64,000 nt of DNA from Verrucomicrobiaceae bacterium. Its GTDB lineage: Bacteria > Verrucomicrobiota > Verrucomicrobiia > Verrucomicrobiales > Akkermansiaceae. Each line of letters starts with the position of its first letter. Position 1 is the stretch's first letter. Both the position numbers and the translations under genes were made by a program. The stretch is taken from contig JAIXQH010000036.1 in assembly GCA_027484055.1 (NCBI GenBank), forward strand, positions 1-64,000, written 5' to 3'. Of the stretch, positions 17,541 through 27,552 are shown in pieces. Under the pieces are notes generated by a model. That model made no database searches and was not told where the DNA came from. It worked only from the letters and a program-made list of their open reading frames with translations.

Positions 17541-18704
17541 TCACCGAGGAATTCTTTGCCCAGACTTTTCACGAGACTTCGTCCGGTAGCTAGACGGCGG
17601 CACCCCCACGATGTCTTTGAAATTCACCGACAGCCGCTCGTTGCTCTGAAATCCACAACGCTCGGCGATGGTGCTGACCGGCAAATCGGTGGTGGAAAGC
17701 AGATTCTTGGCGCGTTCGATCCGTTCGTGCTGGATCATGGCTAGAGGTGTGCGCCCAAGCGCATTCACAAACCGACGCTCTAAAACTCGCCGCGACACCC
17801 CGATTTTGGCCGCCCACTCCTCCACGGAAAGAAGCGTGGAAACCTGCTCCACCAGATACTGCATCGCCCGCCTGACGATGAGATCGCTCACGGCCTCATA
17901 GGAACTGGACCCGCGAGCAACCACTTCCAGCGGTTGGACTAGAATCGGTCCTCGTGGTGGCTTCCCGGACCAGATTTTTTCCAAGCTCCACACCACTTCT
18001 GCCGCCAGTGAGCGCCACGGCATGCGAATGCTCGAAAGCGCCGGACGCGCCATCTCGCAGACCGTTTCATCGTCATTAGCGGAAATCACCCCCACTGCGA
18101 AGGGCACTTCGAGTCTCGCTTGGGCCGCAGCCTCTAAAACATGCCGTCCGGTCGGATCGTGCGCAGTGAAAATCCCGATGGGCCTCGGCAAGTCTGCCAA
18201 CCAGCCGACCATGTCCTCATCTGGATCACGCCAGTATTCATCATAAGCCCGCCAATCTCTAAATTCTTCCCAATAGGCGCGGACGGGACCGACGACGGAT
18301 TGGAACCCCTCAAACCGCTGTTTCGCATAGTGGGCATCGCCGCGCCCGACGAAGGCAAACTCCCGGTATCCTCGCGCGATCAAGTGCTCCGCCGCCAGCC
18401 GTCCGATGGCGATGTCGTCGATGTCCACACTGAATACCCCAGCGACTGGCTCGTCCGAGGGCACAAGGATGACCGGGCATCCCAGTTCCACGAGAGCTTC
18501 CGTCAGCCCCGGAAGCCACTCCGTCACAATGGCACTCGGCTTCCACTCTTTTAAACTCGCGAGCAGTAGGTCCCGCTGCCGGTAGAGGTCGATGATCCAA
18601 AAATCGTAGCCCATCTCGGCAAACGGCGCGAGCCCCGGCGTGAGGCGTCGGACATTCACGGACGACTGGACGACGGCGATTCGGTGAGAAGTCATTTGTC
18701 GCAT
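17541..18704 (-). CDS. xylR: XylR-type transcriptional regulator (LacI-like sensor plus AraC HTH)
   Basis: The 387-aa protein has a periplasmic-binding-protein-like sugar-sensing domain at about residues 5-275 ([28 protein letters not shown] is its start region; later [21 protein letters not shown]). An AraC-type double HTH follows at about 285-380 ([10 protein letters not shown] and [23 protein letters not shown]). This architecture is that of E. coli XylR, the xylose-responsive activator. It diverges from xylA, and the short spacer holds a perfect 8-bp dyad. A second ATG three codons in is an alternative start. Confidence 0.92.
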   Translation of the reverse strand: MRQMTSHRIAVVQSSVNVRRLTPGLAPFAEMGYDFWIIDLYRQRDLLLASLKEWKPSAIVTEWLPGLTEALVELGCPVILVPSDEPVAGVFSVDIDDIAIGRLAAEHLIARGYREFAFVGRGDAHYAKQRFEGFQSVVGPVRAYWEEFRDWRAYDEYWRDPDEDMVGWLADLPRPIGIFTAHDPTGRHVLEAAAQARLEVPFAVGVISANDDETVCEMARPALSSIRMPWRSLAAEVVWSLEKIWSGKPPRGPILVQPLEVVARGSSSYEAVSDLIVRRAMQYLVEQVSTLLSVEEWAAKIGVSRRVLERRFVNALGRTPLAMIQHERIERAKNLLSTTDLPVSTIAERCGFQSNERLSVNFKDIVGVPPSSYRTKSREKSGQRIPR

Positions 18705-18715
18705 TTCATCAAGAG

Positions 18716-18736
18716 GCTACCGCTATTTGCGGTAGC
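18716..18736. promoter_or_regulatory. Candidate XylR operator between xylR and xylA
   Basis: GCTACCGC-TATTT-GCGGTAGC is a perfect 8-bp inverted repeat 12 bases upstream of the xylR ATG and about 80 bases before the xylA start. Its position suits control of both genes. Confidence 0.55.
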
Positions 18737-18818
18737 GAATCCAGCAGATTATCCGCTAATTTTCTCAATGAGCAGCACTTACCTGCGGCTTGTTCCAGAA
18801 CCCACACCATTTAGCACC

Positions 18819-20123
18819 ATGTCCAAATTCCCTTGTGATGCCGTGTCCTACGAAGGACCGAGCTCGAAAAACCCACTCTCTTTCAAACATTACAACACCA
18901 CCGAAGTCGTCGCCGGCAAAACGATGGCCGAGTGGTTCCGCTTCGGCTGCGCCTATTGGCACACCATGCGCGGCACCGGTGCGGATCCCTTCGGCGCAGG
19001 CACGGCCGCCCACCCTTGGGACGACGGGTCGGACTCCATCGCCAACGCCCAAAACCGCGCCCGCGTATTCTTCGACTTCATGGAAAAAGTCGGCCTCGAC
19101 TACTACTGCTTTCACGACCGCGATGTCGCCCCCGAAATGGGCAATCTCGCCGAGTCCAACAAGGCCTTGGACGCTGTGGCAGACGTGCTCGAAGAAGAGC
19201 AAAAACGCACGGGCAAGAAACTCCTATGGGGCACCGCCTGCCTGTTTTCCCACCCGCGCTATCAGCAAGGCGCCGCCACCAGCCCGAACGCGCAGGTCTA
19301 TGCCTACGCCGCCGCTCAGGTGAAAAAGGCCATGGAAGTCACTCACCGTCTCGGCGGTGAGGGCTACACCTTCTGGGGTGGCCGCGAGGGCTACACCACG
19401 CTGCTTAACACCAACATGAAGCGCGAGCTCGACCACCTCGCCCGCTTCCTCCACATGGCAGTGGATTATAAAAAAGAAATCGGCTTCACCGGCCAATTTT
19501 ACATCGAGCCAAAGCCGCAAGAGCCGACGACTCATCAATACGATTCGGACTCCGCCGCCTGCCTCAATTTCCTCCGCGAGTATGACCTGCTGGAGCATTT
19601 CAAACTCAACATCGAGACCAACCACGCCACCCTCGCTGGCCACACGATGGAGCACGAACTCACCGTCGCCTTCGAAGCGGGCGCACTCGGCAGCATCGAC
19701 GCCAACATGGGCACGCCGAACGTCGGCTGGGACACTGACCAGTTCCCGACCGATCTCTATCTCACGACTCACACCATGCTCGTGCTCATGAAAATGGGCG
19801 GATTCACCACCGGCGGACTCAACTTCGACGCCAAGCGCCGCCGCGAGTCCTGGGAGCCGATCGACCTCGTGCACGCCCACGTCGTCGGCATGGACGCCTT
19901 CGCCCGTGGCTTGAAAACCGCCGCCGCGATTCGTGCGGACGGTCGCTTGGACCGCTTCATCGTGGAGCGTTACAGCACCTTCGACAGTGGTGTGGGTTCT
20001 GAAATCGAAGCCGGTAAAACCACTCTCGCGGATCTGGAAACATATGCCCTCGCCCATGGTGAACCCATGGTCGCCAGCGGACGCCAGGAAATGATCGAAG
20101 GACTCTTCAACGAGTTCATCTAA
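18819..20123 (+). CDS. xylA: Xylose isomerase
   Basis: XylA interconverts D-xylose and D-xylulose using two divalent metals. From the ATG at 18819 it is 434 aa, the usual class II length; an in-frame ATG at 18768 would add 17 non-conserved residues. The catalytic His99/Asp102 pair lies in [10 protein letters not shown]. Metal-site segments include [34 protein letters not shown] and GGLNFDAK. It diverges from xylR. No xylulokinase follows; the next gene is convergent purB, so the kinase must be elsewhere. Confidence 0.97.
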   Translation: MSKFPCDAVSYEGPSSKNPLSFKHYNTTEVVAGKTMAEWFRFGCAYWHTMRGTGADPFGAGTAAHPWDDGSDSIANAQNRARVFFDFMEKVGLDYYCFHDRDVAPEMGNLAESNKALDAVADVLEEEQKRTGKKLLWGTACLFSHPRYQQGAATSPNAQVYAYAAAQVKKAMEVTHRLGGEGYTFWGGREGYTTLLNTNMKRELDHLARFLHMAVDYKKEIGFTGQFYIEPKPQEPTTHQYDSDSAACLNFLREYDLLEHFKLNIETNHATLAGHTMEHELTVAFEAGALGSIDANMGTPNVGWDTDQFPTDLYLTTHTMLVLMKMGGFTTGGLNFDAKRRRESWEPIDLVHAHVVGMDAFARGLKTAAAIRADGRLDRFIVERYSTFDSGVGSEIEAGKTTLADLETYALAHGEPMVASGRQEMIEGLFNEFI

Positions 20124-20144
20124 TTTCCCCTAAAGAGGTTTCTT

Positions 20145-20185
20145 ACTAAGTCCTATGGGTCTCATAGGACTTATAGGACCTATTT
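20145..20185. repeat. ATAGG-type intergenic repeat between xylA and purB
   Basis: TAAGTCCTATGGGTCTCATA continues into GGACTTATAGGACCTAT. It is the longest copy of the repeat family also found at 9489 and 11243. It sits between convergent genes and contains several dyads that could fold as a bidirectional terminator. Confidence 0.75.
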
Positions 20186-21603
20186 CAGAGAATTGTCCCC
20201 GGCGCATAGGCCGCCGCTTCCGGGCTGGCGGATTCCAAGTGCTTCACCGCCGCAGAAAAAGCCGCGATCTGCGCTTGAGCAGCACCCGATTCACGATCTC
20301 CCTTGGCGAGGATGGAGTCGAGAATTTCGCGGGATAGACCGAGGCGTGAGTCCTGGGCGAGGCGCTTAATGAGGTCGTTCTTGTCGATTTTTCCAGCCCG
20401 CAGGTCATTCACCGTGGCGACGGCATGCTCCTTGATGGCGTGGTGCGCTGTCTCGCGGCCAACGCCGGATTTCACCGCTTCCATCATGATCGTGGTGGTC
20501 ATGAGGAATGGCAGGTAGTGGGCCGTTTCCGCCGCGATGACAGCATCGTAGGCGTCCATTTGATCGAGCACAGTGAGGAAAGTTTCAAAAAGGCCGTCGA
20601 TGGTGTAGAAGGAATCCGGCAGCATGATGCGGCGGACGACAGAGCAGGAAACGTCTCCCTCATTCCATTGATCGCCCGCCAGACCGGCAGCCATCGCGAG
20701 ATAGCCTTTTAAAATCACGTGGAAGCCATTCACCCGTTCGCAGGAGCGGGAATTCATCTTATGCGGCATGGCGCTGGAACCGGTTTGGCCGGGGGCGAAG
20801 CCTTCACTCGCAGTTTCATTTCCGGCCATGAGGCGCAGGGTTTTACAAAACGATGATGGCCCAGACGCCAGATCCGTCAGCGCCGCCACCACCCGGAAGT
20901 CCAACGAACGCGGATAGACCTGCCCGACATTGGTCCACACGGCGGGCATCTCGAGGTGGGCGACTACGCGCTTTTCTAGCTCGGCGACTTTTACCGCATT
21001 TCCTTCAAACAACGAGAGCTGGTCCATCTGCGTGCCGACCGCGCCCTTCAACCCACGCACGGAATACTGGGCGATTACCGCATCGAGTGCGTGCAGGGCG
21101 CTGAGCAGCTCCTCGCCAAACATCGCAATGCGTTTGCCGAAGGTCGTCGGTTGAGCCGCGACGTTGTGCGTGCGAGCGGTTAAAATGAGCTCGGACCATT
21201 GCTCGGAACGTTCGCGAAAACGGCGGAGCGTAGCGACCGTCTTGGCACGGATGATCTGTAGTGAACGATAAACTTGAAGCTGCTCCACGTTTTCCGTCAG
21301 GTCGCGCGAGGTCATGCCTTTATGCACCTGCTCGTGCCCGGCGAGATCGTTGAATTCCTCGATGCGTGCTTTCACGTCGTGACGGCTGATTTTTTCCCGC
21401 GCCATGATCGATGCAGTATCCACATCCCCTTTCACCGCCTCGTATGCGAGAATCGCCTCTTCGGGCACATCCAGCCCCAGGTCACGCTGGGATTTCATCA
21501 CGGCGATCCAGAATTCGCGCTCTAGCACGATCCGCCCTTCAGCGGACCAGATGGCTTGGAGGGCAGGCGAGGCGTAGCGTTCAGCGAGGACATTTGGAAT
21601 CAC
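20185..21603 (-). CDS. purB: Adenylosuccinate lyase
   Basis: PurB cleaves SAICAR and adenylosuccinate in purine synthesis. The fumarase-superfamily signature GSSAMPHKMN is present, with the catalytic-His segment HNVAAQPTTFGKR and HKGMTSRDLTENVEQL upstream. I favour the GTG at 21603 (first residues VIPNVLAERYAS), which gives 472 aa as in related enzymes; the frame remains open to 21708, but the extra 35 residues look non-coding. It is followed by an ATAGG repeat and converges on xylA. It shares strand with the carbohydrate operon upstream but is separated from it by 105 bases. Confidence 0.94.
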   Translation of the reverse strand: MIPNVLAERYASPALQAIWSAEGRIVLEREFWIAVMKSQRDLGLDVPEEAILAYEAVKGDVDTASIMAREKISRHDVKARIEEFNDLAGHEQVHKGMTSRDLTENVEQLQVYRSLQIIRAKTVATLRRFRERSEQWSELILTARTHNVAAQPTTFGKRIAMFGEELLSALHALDAVIAQYSVRGLKGAVGTQMDQLSLFEGNAVKVAELEKRVVAHLEMPAVWTNVGQVYPRSLDFRVVAALTDLASGPSSFCKTLRLMAGNETASEGFAPGQTGSSAMPHKMNSRSCERVNGFHVILKGYLAMAAGLAGDQWNEGDVSCSVVRRIMLPDSFYTIDGLFETFLTVLDQMDAYDAVIAAETAHYLPFLMTTTIMMEAVKSGVGRETAHHAIKEHAVATVNDLRAGKIDKNDLIKRLAQDSRLGLSREILDSILAKGDRESGAAQAQIAAFSAAVKHLESASPEAAAYAPGTIL

Positions 21604-21708
21604 GCGCGCAGCTTGTGGGTCAGCCAAATGATGTTTCAAGAGCCAATTGCCGGGCAGCAAGTGAAAGCAGGATGGTGGAAAGGAAGTTTTTATGTGAAAA
21701 AAATCCAC

Positions 21709-22593
21709 CTAGCGAAGCTCCAGCGTGAGCGACCAGTGGCGTCTTTCCCCAGCGTGCAGCCTCAAGGCGGAGCCATCCCCGGTGGCGTCTGCGAGAGAGT
21801 CATGCGGTGAGGTGGTCGGCTCGATCCCGAGGTTGAAATAGCAAGGGGAACCACAACCGGACCAAGCCCCCAGATTCAACCAAAGCCCGAGATGGGGAAT
21901 CTCACGGCTGTCCCAGCTCAGCTCGATGGCCGAGCCATCTGGATGCCGGAGGCCGACGCGATACAGCGAACCGGCTGGGGAGAACCGCTTGCAGGCGAAG
22001 GGCTGGAAATCCGGAGCATGGAAATCGGGAATCCGTCCGAGGAAGCTCGCAGGCTTTCCGATTTCGGCCGCCGTGTGGAAATGAACGCCATTCGTCCCGG
22101 TGATTTCCATCCCAGGTTCCAAGGCGAACAAGGGATGAGCCGCCCACAGATAAGGAACGTCGCGGTCGGCTAGAGACACCACGGTGTAGTGAATTTTTAG
22201 TTGCGGGCCATCCAAGCGCAGCTCCCGGGTGAAACGCAGTGGCAGTGAACGCAGATCCGTGGAAAGGACGAGCTGATCCTGCGTCGCGGCGACAACCGTT
22301 GCCGGCAGGCAGACAATGTCGCCGTGATCCGGAATCGCGCTTCCGTCAGACAAGTCGCAGGGCGAGACGGATGGCAGGATTTCATCCCAGCCGCCGCCAT
22401 CGAGTTTCTCCGTGTAGGATTCTCCAAAAACAGGCGGTCGCGGAGCCAGATAAGGATTTTCCCACAACCACTCCCGGCCACTGCGACGATCAACAAGCGA
22501 AGTCATCCTCCCGCCCAGATCGGGTCGCACGATGAGGCGGACAAAGGGTGATTCGAGAATGATGGGCTGCGTGGTTTCGGACGAGGTTCTCAA
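21709..22593 (-). CDS. Aldose 1-epimerase-like (galactose mutarotase superfamily) protein
   Basis: The 294-aa all-beta protein resembles the mutarotase fold. The N terminus IILESPFVRLIVRPDLGGRMTSLV is the first beta-layer typical of aldose-epimerase-like sugar-binding domains, and the central region has YLWAAHPLFAL with the His-containing motif. No signal peptide is seen. The start is TTG at 22593; no better ATG exists before the conserved region. It lies 9 bases after the DUF5107 protein, so it belongs to the same operon and probably handles the sugar taken up by the MFS porter. Its exact substrate is unknown. Confidence 0.8.
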   Translation of the reverse strand: MRTSSETTQPIILESPFVRLIVRPDLGGRMTSLVDRRSGREWLWENPYLAPRPPVFGESYTEKLDGGGWDEILPSVSPCDLSDGSAIPDHGDIVCLPATVVAATQDQLVLSTDLRSLPLRFTRELRLDGPQLKIHYTVVSLADRDVPYLWAAHPLFALEPGMEITGTNGVHFHTAAEIGKPASFLGRIPDFHAPDFQPFACKRFSPAGSLYRVGLRHPDGSAIELSWDSREIPHLGLWLNLGAWSGCGSPCYFNLGIEPTTSPHDSLADATGDGSALRLHAGERRHWSLTLELR

Positions 22594-22602
22594 GAGGTCA
22601 GG

Positions 22603-25600
22603 TCAGACGGATTGAATTCTGTAAATCGATGATTGTGCGAGTTCCCGTTGCAGATCCGCAGCGCGTTGATCGGCACAGGTGAAGGACAGGATCTTTGCCA
22701 GTGTGGAGCGGGCGGCATCCGTTTCGCCGAGGCCGTGATGAGCCAGCGCCAGTAGCAAGTAGTTTTCCGCATCGCGCCGGGCTTGCAGGTCCTCATCGAA
22801 CACCAACAGGTTGGGCAGCGAGGTGGCGAAGTAGTCGATCTTCGCGATTTCCTTGAGCTTGGTTTCAGCAAACGCCTTGAGGTCCAAGAAGATGGCACGC
22901 GAGCCATCCTCATTTCCCAACTCTCTCAATGAAAGCCCGCGAAAATAGCTCAACGGGCTGTGCGCGGTGACCGCCATGTCCGAGAAATCTCCAGCCTCAT
23001 TCGCGGACTGCATGAAGTAATCCCCGGCCTCGTCGCCCCGACCAAGAGCTTTGAGCGCTTTGCCGATCCAGTAGTTTACATCCGCCTTCGCCTGAAGAAG
23101 GTGATAGGCCTCGCCCAAGCTTTCCGGCGTGTCCATCGCTCCGGTAAAGTGCCTCAGCGCGTCCGCAGCCTCGCCAGCATCCAGCTTCTTGCGACCCATG
23201 AGCAGATGCGCGGTGGTGAATTGTCGGAGCACGCTTCCCTCCCCGCCTTCCCAGGGATGGAAACGACGCGACGTCATGATTTCCAACGCCCGTTCCGGGT
23301 TGCCGGTCAGGTTATACAACGTTGCCAGAGCCACGGTGCAATCGTCGCGCTGCAAGACCCGTTCCATCCGCTCTTCGAGAAATGCGAGACGCTCCACCAG
23401 GGGATCGTTCACCTTCGAGCGGAATTGATCATACTCGGAAACCAGCCTTGGATCGCGCGCATCCAGCTCCAAGGCGCGCAGATAGAAACTCCGCGCGGCA
23501 TCGACATCGCGTTTCAGATTCCAGGTCGCGATGCCGAGATTTCGGAACACCGTGGCAAATGACGCGCCGTCCCCGACCGCACGCTGCCAGACGGTGATCG
23601 CGTCTTGATGACGCTTCAAATCATAGAAATAATTTCCCAAGCCATAAGCCGCCACAGGGTCTTTGCCGGGTTGTTGCAGCGCCCATTCCAGCACGATCTG
23701 CTCGTGGCAGCGCGACGGGAAAAAGTAGTCCGGCGATTGCGTGCGGGCCTCGGCCAGCAGCTTCACGTCCTTTTTCAACCAAGCCAGCACATAGAGGCAC
23801 ATGGCGCTGCGCGACAAGGGATTCGGCACCGCGCAGTCCGCCACCGGCTGGGCGAGATGCCTTTCCAACAGCTTTGCCGCATCCTCGTTGAATCCGGCGT
23901 CAGCATAGTCGAAGACGAGATCCAGAACGGTCTGCGCGTCATTGCGAGATACTTTCAGGTAGTCTTCCTTGGAAACCAAACCACATGCCGTGCCCTCGTA
24001 GCGCGCCCAGTGGTCGAGCGGATCCATCTCCAACACATCGGCCAGCAGCTCCGCCGCGGCATCCGAATCTTCCGAGTGACGCGCGATCACCGCTTGCAGA
24101 ACCATCGCCTTGGTGTGGTCGCCATTCGTCGCCAACGACTCGTCAAGATGTCGCAACGCGGTGTCGAAATCAAACTTCCGGCAATCGAGGCAGGCGAGTT
24201 GATAGAACGCCGCCGCCCGCCAGGCCTGATTCCAGGTGGCTTTGTAAAACAACGGATAAGCGGCTGCGAACTCGCCTTTGAAAACGAGCGTCAAGCCGAG
24301 GAAATAATGCGCCTCGCCGGTTTCCGGATTTGGATGACGGCGGGTCAACCGTGCGATGGCTTTTTGGAAATGCGCTTCGGCAGCATCCCAGCGGCCTTGT
24401 TTCAGCGCCCGGCGCCCCATGCCGATATTGCAGCGGGCGTCGCCGGGATCGCGGCTCAGGGCCTCGTTCCAATACAACTCGGGCGACTGCGTGGCATGGC
24501 GGTATTGGTCGAGGTGCTCGCCGGTGAAGTAGAGTTCATCGGAAGAAGCGATTTCTTCGGGCGCGGGTGGTTCGGTCGCGACCTCGCGATTCCGGCTAAT
24601 CCGGCTTTCATCGACCGGCCGATAGGTGAGCAGGCATTCGCCCTCCTCATTGAAAATCGCAGCCAGCAGTTCCGTGGGATCTTCTCCCGCGAATTTCAGC
24701 CCGCTGTGTGTCCAGCATTTTCCGGGTTTCAGTGAGAATGTTTTTTCCACTAACACCTCAACACCCCGTGTCACCACCAGTCGCGCGTTCGGAACGGATT
24801 CGGAAACACAAACCCCGAGATCGATCATGCGGTCCTCTCCCACCACCATCCGCAACGCTGCCTTTTCCGTCGCCTGCTGGACCGGGCCGATCCCTTGAAT
24901 CGGCCACCAAAATTGCGAAAACGTCTTGGTTTCGTAGGGCGTGAGATACGAAAAATCCGGTTGATTGTCGGTGTAAACGCCGGCCATTAATTCGATGTAA
25001 GGGCCATTCGCATCCGTCAACTCGCGATCCCACGCATGACCGAACGCATGATCGCCCCACGTCCATTGTTTCTTGCCCGGCGCGACATGGCGGTCCGCCA
25101 CATGCACGAATCCCCCGCCCGCTTTGAAATCATAACCACCGAAGAAATCGAACTGCGTCTGGCAGACCATATAACTCGTCGGCACCGGGATGTTCTTATA
25201 CCAACTTAGGTCGTTTGCATCGGGACGATTCTGATAGTCCACGCCGTAATACGGATTCATTGCCTGCGGAAACGATGACATCGCCCGCACCGCGTGGTCC
25301 GCTACGTAGCGGACGTCCGGTGGGAAGAACGATTGATATTGCTCATGCACCATCGCCGCCACATTCGCCCACCACAGGAAAGTCTGGGTGAATGGAGTCC
25401 TGTTATACAATCGCGCCCGCAGCTCGATCAGCGACGACCCCGGCCGCAGACGGATGCCGTGCATGCCCTTGAGTCGGTTGAGCGGATCATGTTCGCTGAA
25501 CCATACCGTGCGCACTCCATCCTCTTCCTCTTCAATGAACACATCCGCCGGCATGAAAGTCCCGGGGCGGTGGTGCTGCGGCCAATTGAACTCAACGCCA

Positions 25601-25938
25601 CCGGAAATCCACGGCCCTGCCAGGCCAACCAGCGCCGGCTTGATCACATCCTGGCGGTAAAAGAAATCGTAGTCGTGGTTTGTCTTGTCCTGGCCGATGA
25701 AAATCCGCCCGCCGATTTCCGGCAACATCACTAGGCGCACGAACTCGTTTTCCAAACGCGCGGACTGGTAGGAAACCGGCTGCGGCTCATCGAACACCTT
25801 GTCGATGAACGGCACGGGATACACCTTGCCGGAAGACCCCTGATAGACGCGCTTCTCGAAGAACACCGGGTTCTTCTCCGGCGCGCCGACCGGATAGGTT
25901 GGAATGACGCGGGGTTCCAGTTTTGCGATGACGGACAT
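22603..25938 (-). CDS. DUF5107 and tetratricopeptide-repeat protein
   Basis: This 1111-aa cytoplasmic-looking protein starts with a DUF5107 domain (about residues 30-350: VRLVMLPEIGGRIFIGQDKT, GGVEFNWPQHHRPGTF). That domain has a mutarotase-like beta fold found in carbohydrate-use operons. From about residue 480 to 1100 it consists of TPR-type helical repeats (for example RCNIGMGRRALKQGRWDAAE). The conserved His/Asp/Glu-rich N-terminal part could be a carbohydrate-active site; no activity is assigned here. It lies between an MFS sugar porter (38 bases upstream) and a mutarotase-like protein (9 bases downstream), with an AraC regulator diverging. A role in intracellular sugar or oligosaccharide processing is inferred. 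Confidence 0.88.
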   Translation of the reverse strand: MSVIAKLEPRVIPTYPVGAPEKNPVFFEKRVYQGSSGKVYPVPFIDKVFDEPQPVSYQSARLENEFVRLVMLPEIGGRIFIGQDKTNHDYDFFYRQDVIKPALVGLAGPWISGGVEFNWPQHHRPGTFMPADVFIEEEEDGVRTVWFSEHDPLNRLKGMHGIRLRPGSSLIELRARLYNRTPFTQTFLWWANVAAMVHEQYQSFFPPDVRYVADHAVRAMSSFPQAMNPYYGVDYQNRPDANDLSWYKNIPVPTSYMVCQTQFDFFGGYDFKAGGGFVHVADRHVAPGKKQWTWGDHAFGHAWDRELTDANGPYIELMAGVYTDNQPDFSYLTPYETKTFSQFWWPIQGIGPVQQATEKAALRMVVGEDRMIDLGVCVSESVPNARLVVTRGVEVLVEKTFSLKPGKCWTHSGLKFAGEDPTELLAAIFNEEGECLLTYRPVDESRISRNREVATEPPAPEEIASSDELYFTGEHLDQYRHATQSPELYWNEALSRDPGDARCNIGMGRRALKQGRWDAAEAHFQKAIARLTRRHPNPETGEAHYFLGLTLVFKGEFAAAYPLFYKATWNQAWRAAAFYQLACLDCRKFDFDTALRHLDESLATNGDHTKAMVLQAVIARHSEDSDAAAELLADVLEMDPLDHWARYEGTACGLVSKEDYLKVSRNDAQTVLDLVFDYADAGFNEDAAKLLERHLAQPVADCAVPNPLSRSAMCLYVLAWLKKDVKLLAEARTQSPDYFFPSRCHEQIVLEWALQQPGKDPVAAYGLGNYFYDLKRHQDAITVWQRAVGDGASFATVFRNLGIATWNLKRDVDAARSFYLRALELDARDPRLVSEYDQFRSKVNDPLVERLAFLEERMERVLQRDDCTVALATLYNLTGNPERALEIMTSRRFHPWEGGEGSVLRQFTTAHLLMGRKKLDAGEAADALRHFTGAMDTPESLGEAYHLLQAKADVNYWIGKALKALGRGDEAGDYFMQSANEAGDFSDMAVTAHSPLSYFRGLSLRELGNEDGSRAIFLDLKAFAETKLKEIAKIDYFATSLPNLLVFDEDLQARRDAENYLLLALAHHGLGETDAARSTLAKILSFTCADQRAADLQRELAQSSIYRIQSV

Positions 25939-25976
25939 GGTTCTTTATTTTGAGATTTAGAATCCGATTTAAAGCT

Positions 25977-27419
25977 TCAATCGACCAGCTGGCGCTCGAT
26001 TTGTTCGAGACTCTTGCCCTTGGTTTCTGGGAGACCGAAAAACACCAACAGGAAGCCGCCGACACAAATGACCGCGTAGGTCCAGAAGGTATTACCCGCG
26101 CCGAACTTCTCGTTGAGGATCGGGAAGGTATAAGTCAGGATGAAACACGCCAGCCACAGGAAGAACACCGAGGTGGACATGGCAGCGCCCCGGATGCGGT
26201 TCGGGAAAATTTCGGAAATCACCACCCAAGTCACCGGCGCCAGCGTGGCGGCATAACAACCGATCGCGCCGAGAACCAAACCCAGCACCGGACCACCGAG
26301 AATCGAGCGGTGATAGCAATAACCGACCAGCGCATAGATGACCGCCAGACCCGCCGCTCCGAATAACATCAGCGGTCGGCGTCCGAGCTTGTCCACCACC
26401 GCCATCGCCAAGAGGGTGAAAACCAGATTCACCGATCCCGTCCAGGCGATGTTCTCCAGAGTGTCCTCGATGCTGTATCCGGCGGATTTGAAGATCTCGC
26501 CTGCGTAGTTGAAAATCACGTTGATGCCGCACCATTGCTGAAACACCGCGAGGCCGATGCCCAGCAGGAGAATTTTAAAAGTCCGCCGCTCGAACAAGGC
26601 TCCGAAATTCACGCGCCCACTCGTGTCGTGCTCAAGTGTGGACTCAATGGACGCCAACACGTGACGCGCGTATTCCTCACCGCCGATTTTCGCCAGAATG
26701 CGCGACGCTTTCTCCGAATGGCCGTTTTTCACCAGCCAGCGCGGGCTTTCCGGCACGACCAGCATTCCTAGCAAAAACATCACCGAGGGAATCGCCGTGA
26801 CGCCGAACATCCAGCGCCAGCCACTCGCTTCATTCCACGCCAGCAATCCATCCGGCGCGGTGACCCAGCCCATCCAATGCGGAAACTGCTTTGCGATCAC
26901 CAAGTTCACCACCTGCGCCAGCAACACGCCAATCACGATGGTGAACTGGTTGAGCGAAACCAACCTCCCACGCATCGCCGAAGGGGAAATCTCCGCGATA
27001 TACATCGGTGATAGATTCGATGCCAGACCGATCGCCACCCCGCCGAGAATCCGCCATATCACAAAATGGTCGAATGAGCCCGCCATACCGGTGCCGATGG
27101 ACGAGACAGCGAAAATCACGGCGGATAGAAACAACAGCCGCTTGCGTCCGAATCGATCGCTCAAACCGCCCGACATCAGCGCTCCGACCAAGCAGCCGAT
27201 CAGCGCGCAACTCTGCGCCCAGCCTTTGTCCGAGGCATTTGCCAGCGAAAAAAATTTCTCATAGAACGGTGCCGCGCCGCCGATGACGACCCAGTCGTAA
27301 CCAAACAACAATCCGCCAAGCGCGGCGGTCGCGGCGATGAGCCAGAGATAGCCGCCATGATGGGCTGCGGGTGCGACGGGGTCCTCTCCGCCAGACGCGG
27401 TGGTGGTGATGATGGCCAT
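25977..27419 (-). CDS. MFS sugar porter (XylE/GalP-like sugar:H+ symporter)
   Basis: Starting at the ATG at 27419 the protein has 480 aa and 12 membrane helices. Sugar-porter family motifs are present: GGLLFGYDWVVIGGA in the first helix, RFGRKR between helices 2 and 3, PESPRWL after helix 6, KLGRRP between helices 8 and 9, and PETKGKS at the end. These are the signatures of the family that includes XylE and GLUTs. It is the first gene of the operon with the DUF5107 protein and the mutarotase, divergent from an AraC regulator. The sugar is probably a monosaccharide; xylose is possible since xylA lies 6 kb away. Confidence 0.93.
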   Translation of the reverse strand: MAIITTTASGGEDPVAPAAHHGGYLWLIAATAALGGLLFGYDWVVIGGAAPFYEKFFSLANASDKGWAQSCALIGCLVGALMSGGLSDRFGRKRLLFLSAVIFAVSSIGTGMAGSFDHFVIWRILGGVAIGLASNLSPMYIAEISPSAMRGRLVSLNQFTIVIGVLLAQVVNLVIAKQFPHWMGWVTAPDGLLAWNEASGWRWMFGVTAIPSVMFLLGMLVVPESPRWLVKNGHSEKASRILAKIGGEEYARHVLASIESTLEHDTSGRVNFGALFERRTFKILLLGIGLAVFQQWCGINVIFNYAGEIFKSAGYSIEDTLENIAWTGSVNLVFTLLAMAVVDKLGRRPLMLFGAAGLAVIYALVGYCYHRSILGGPVLGLVLGAIGCYAATLAPVTWVVISEIFPNRIRGAAMSTSVFFLWLACFILTYTFPILNEKFGAGNTFWTYAVICVGGFLLVFFGLPETKGKSLEQIERQLVD

Positions 27420-27552
27420 GGGTATTTGGGGTGGTTTAGCGGATGCCGCTGGTTGGATTTCCCGAACCTTAGCCAGAAACCCGGGGCTGAGACCATGGAA
27501 CATCGAAGGAAATGCATGGACATTCCTCGGTTTCCGCCCTGTCCTACCGACC
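27420..27552. promoter_or_regulatory. Divergent promoter region of the MFS-porter operon and the AraC regulator
   Basis: This is a 133-base spacer between divergent starts at 27419 and 27553. AGCGG-ATG-CCGCT at 27438-27450 is a short perfect dyad and a weak operator candidate. No convincing -35/-10 pair was identified. Confidence 0.35.

Noticed and set aside
17357-17572. 71-codon minus-strand frame between tRNA-Phe and xylR
   Set aside because: It spans the inverted repeat at 17398-17463 and overlaps the end of xylR; no family resemblance.
23605-24735. 376-codon plus-strand frame opposite the DUF5107-TPR gene
   Set aside because: It is a shadow frame without a domain; the minus strand has clear DUF5107 and TPR patterns.
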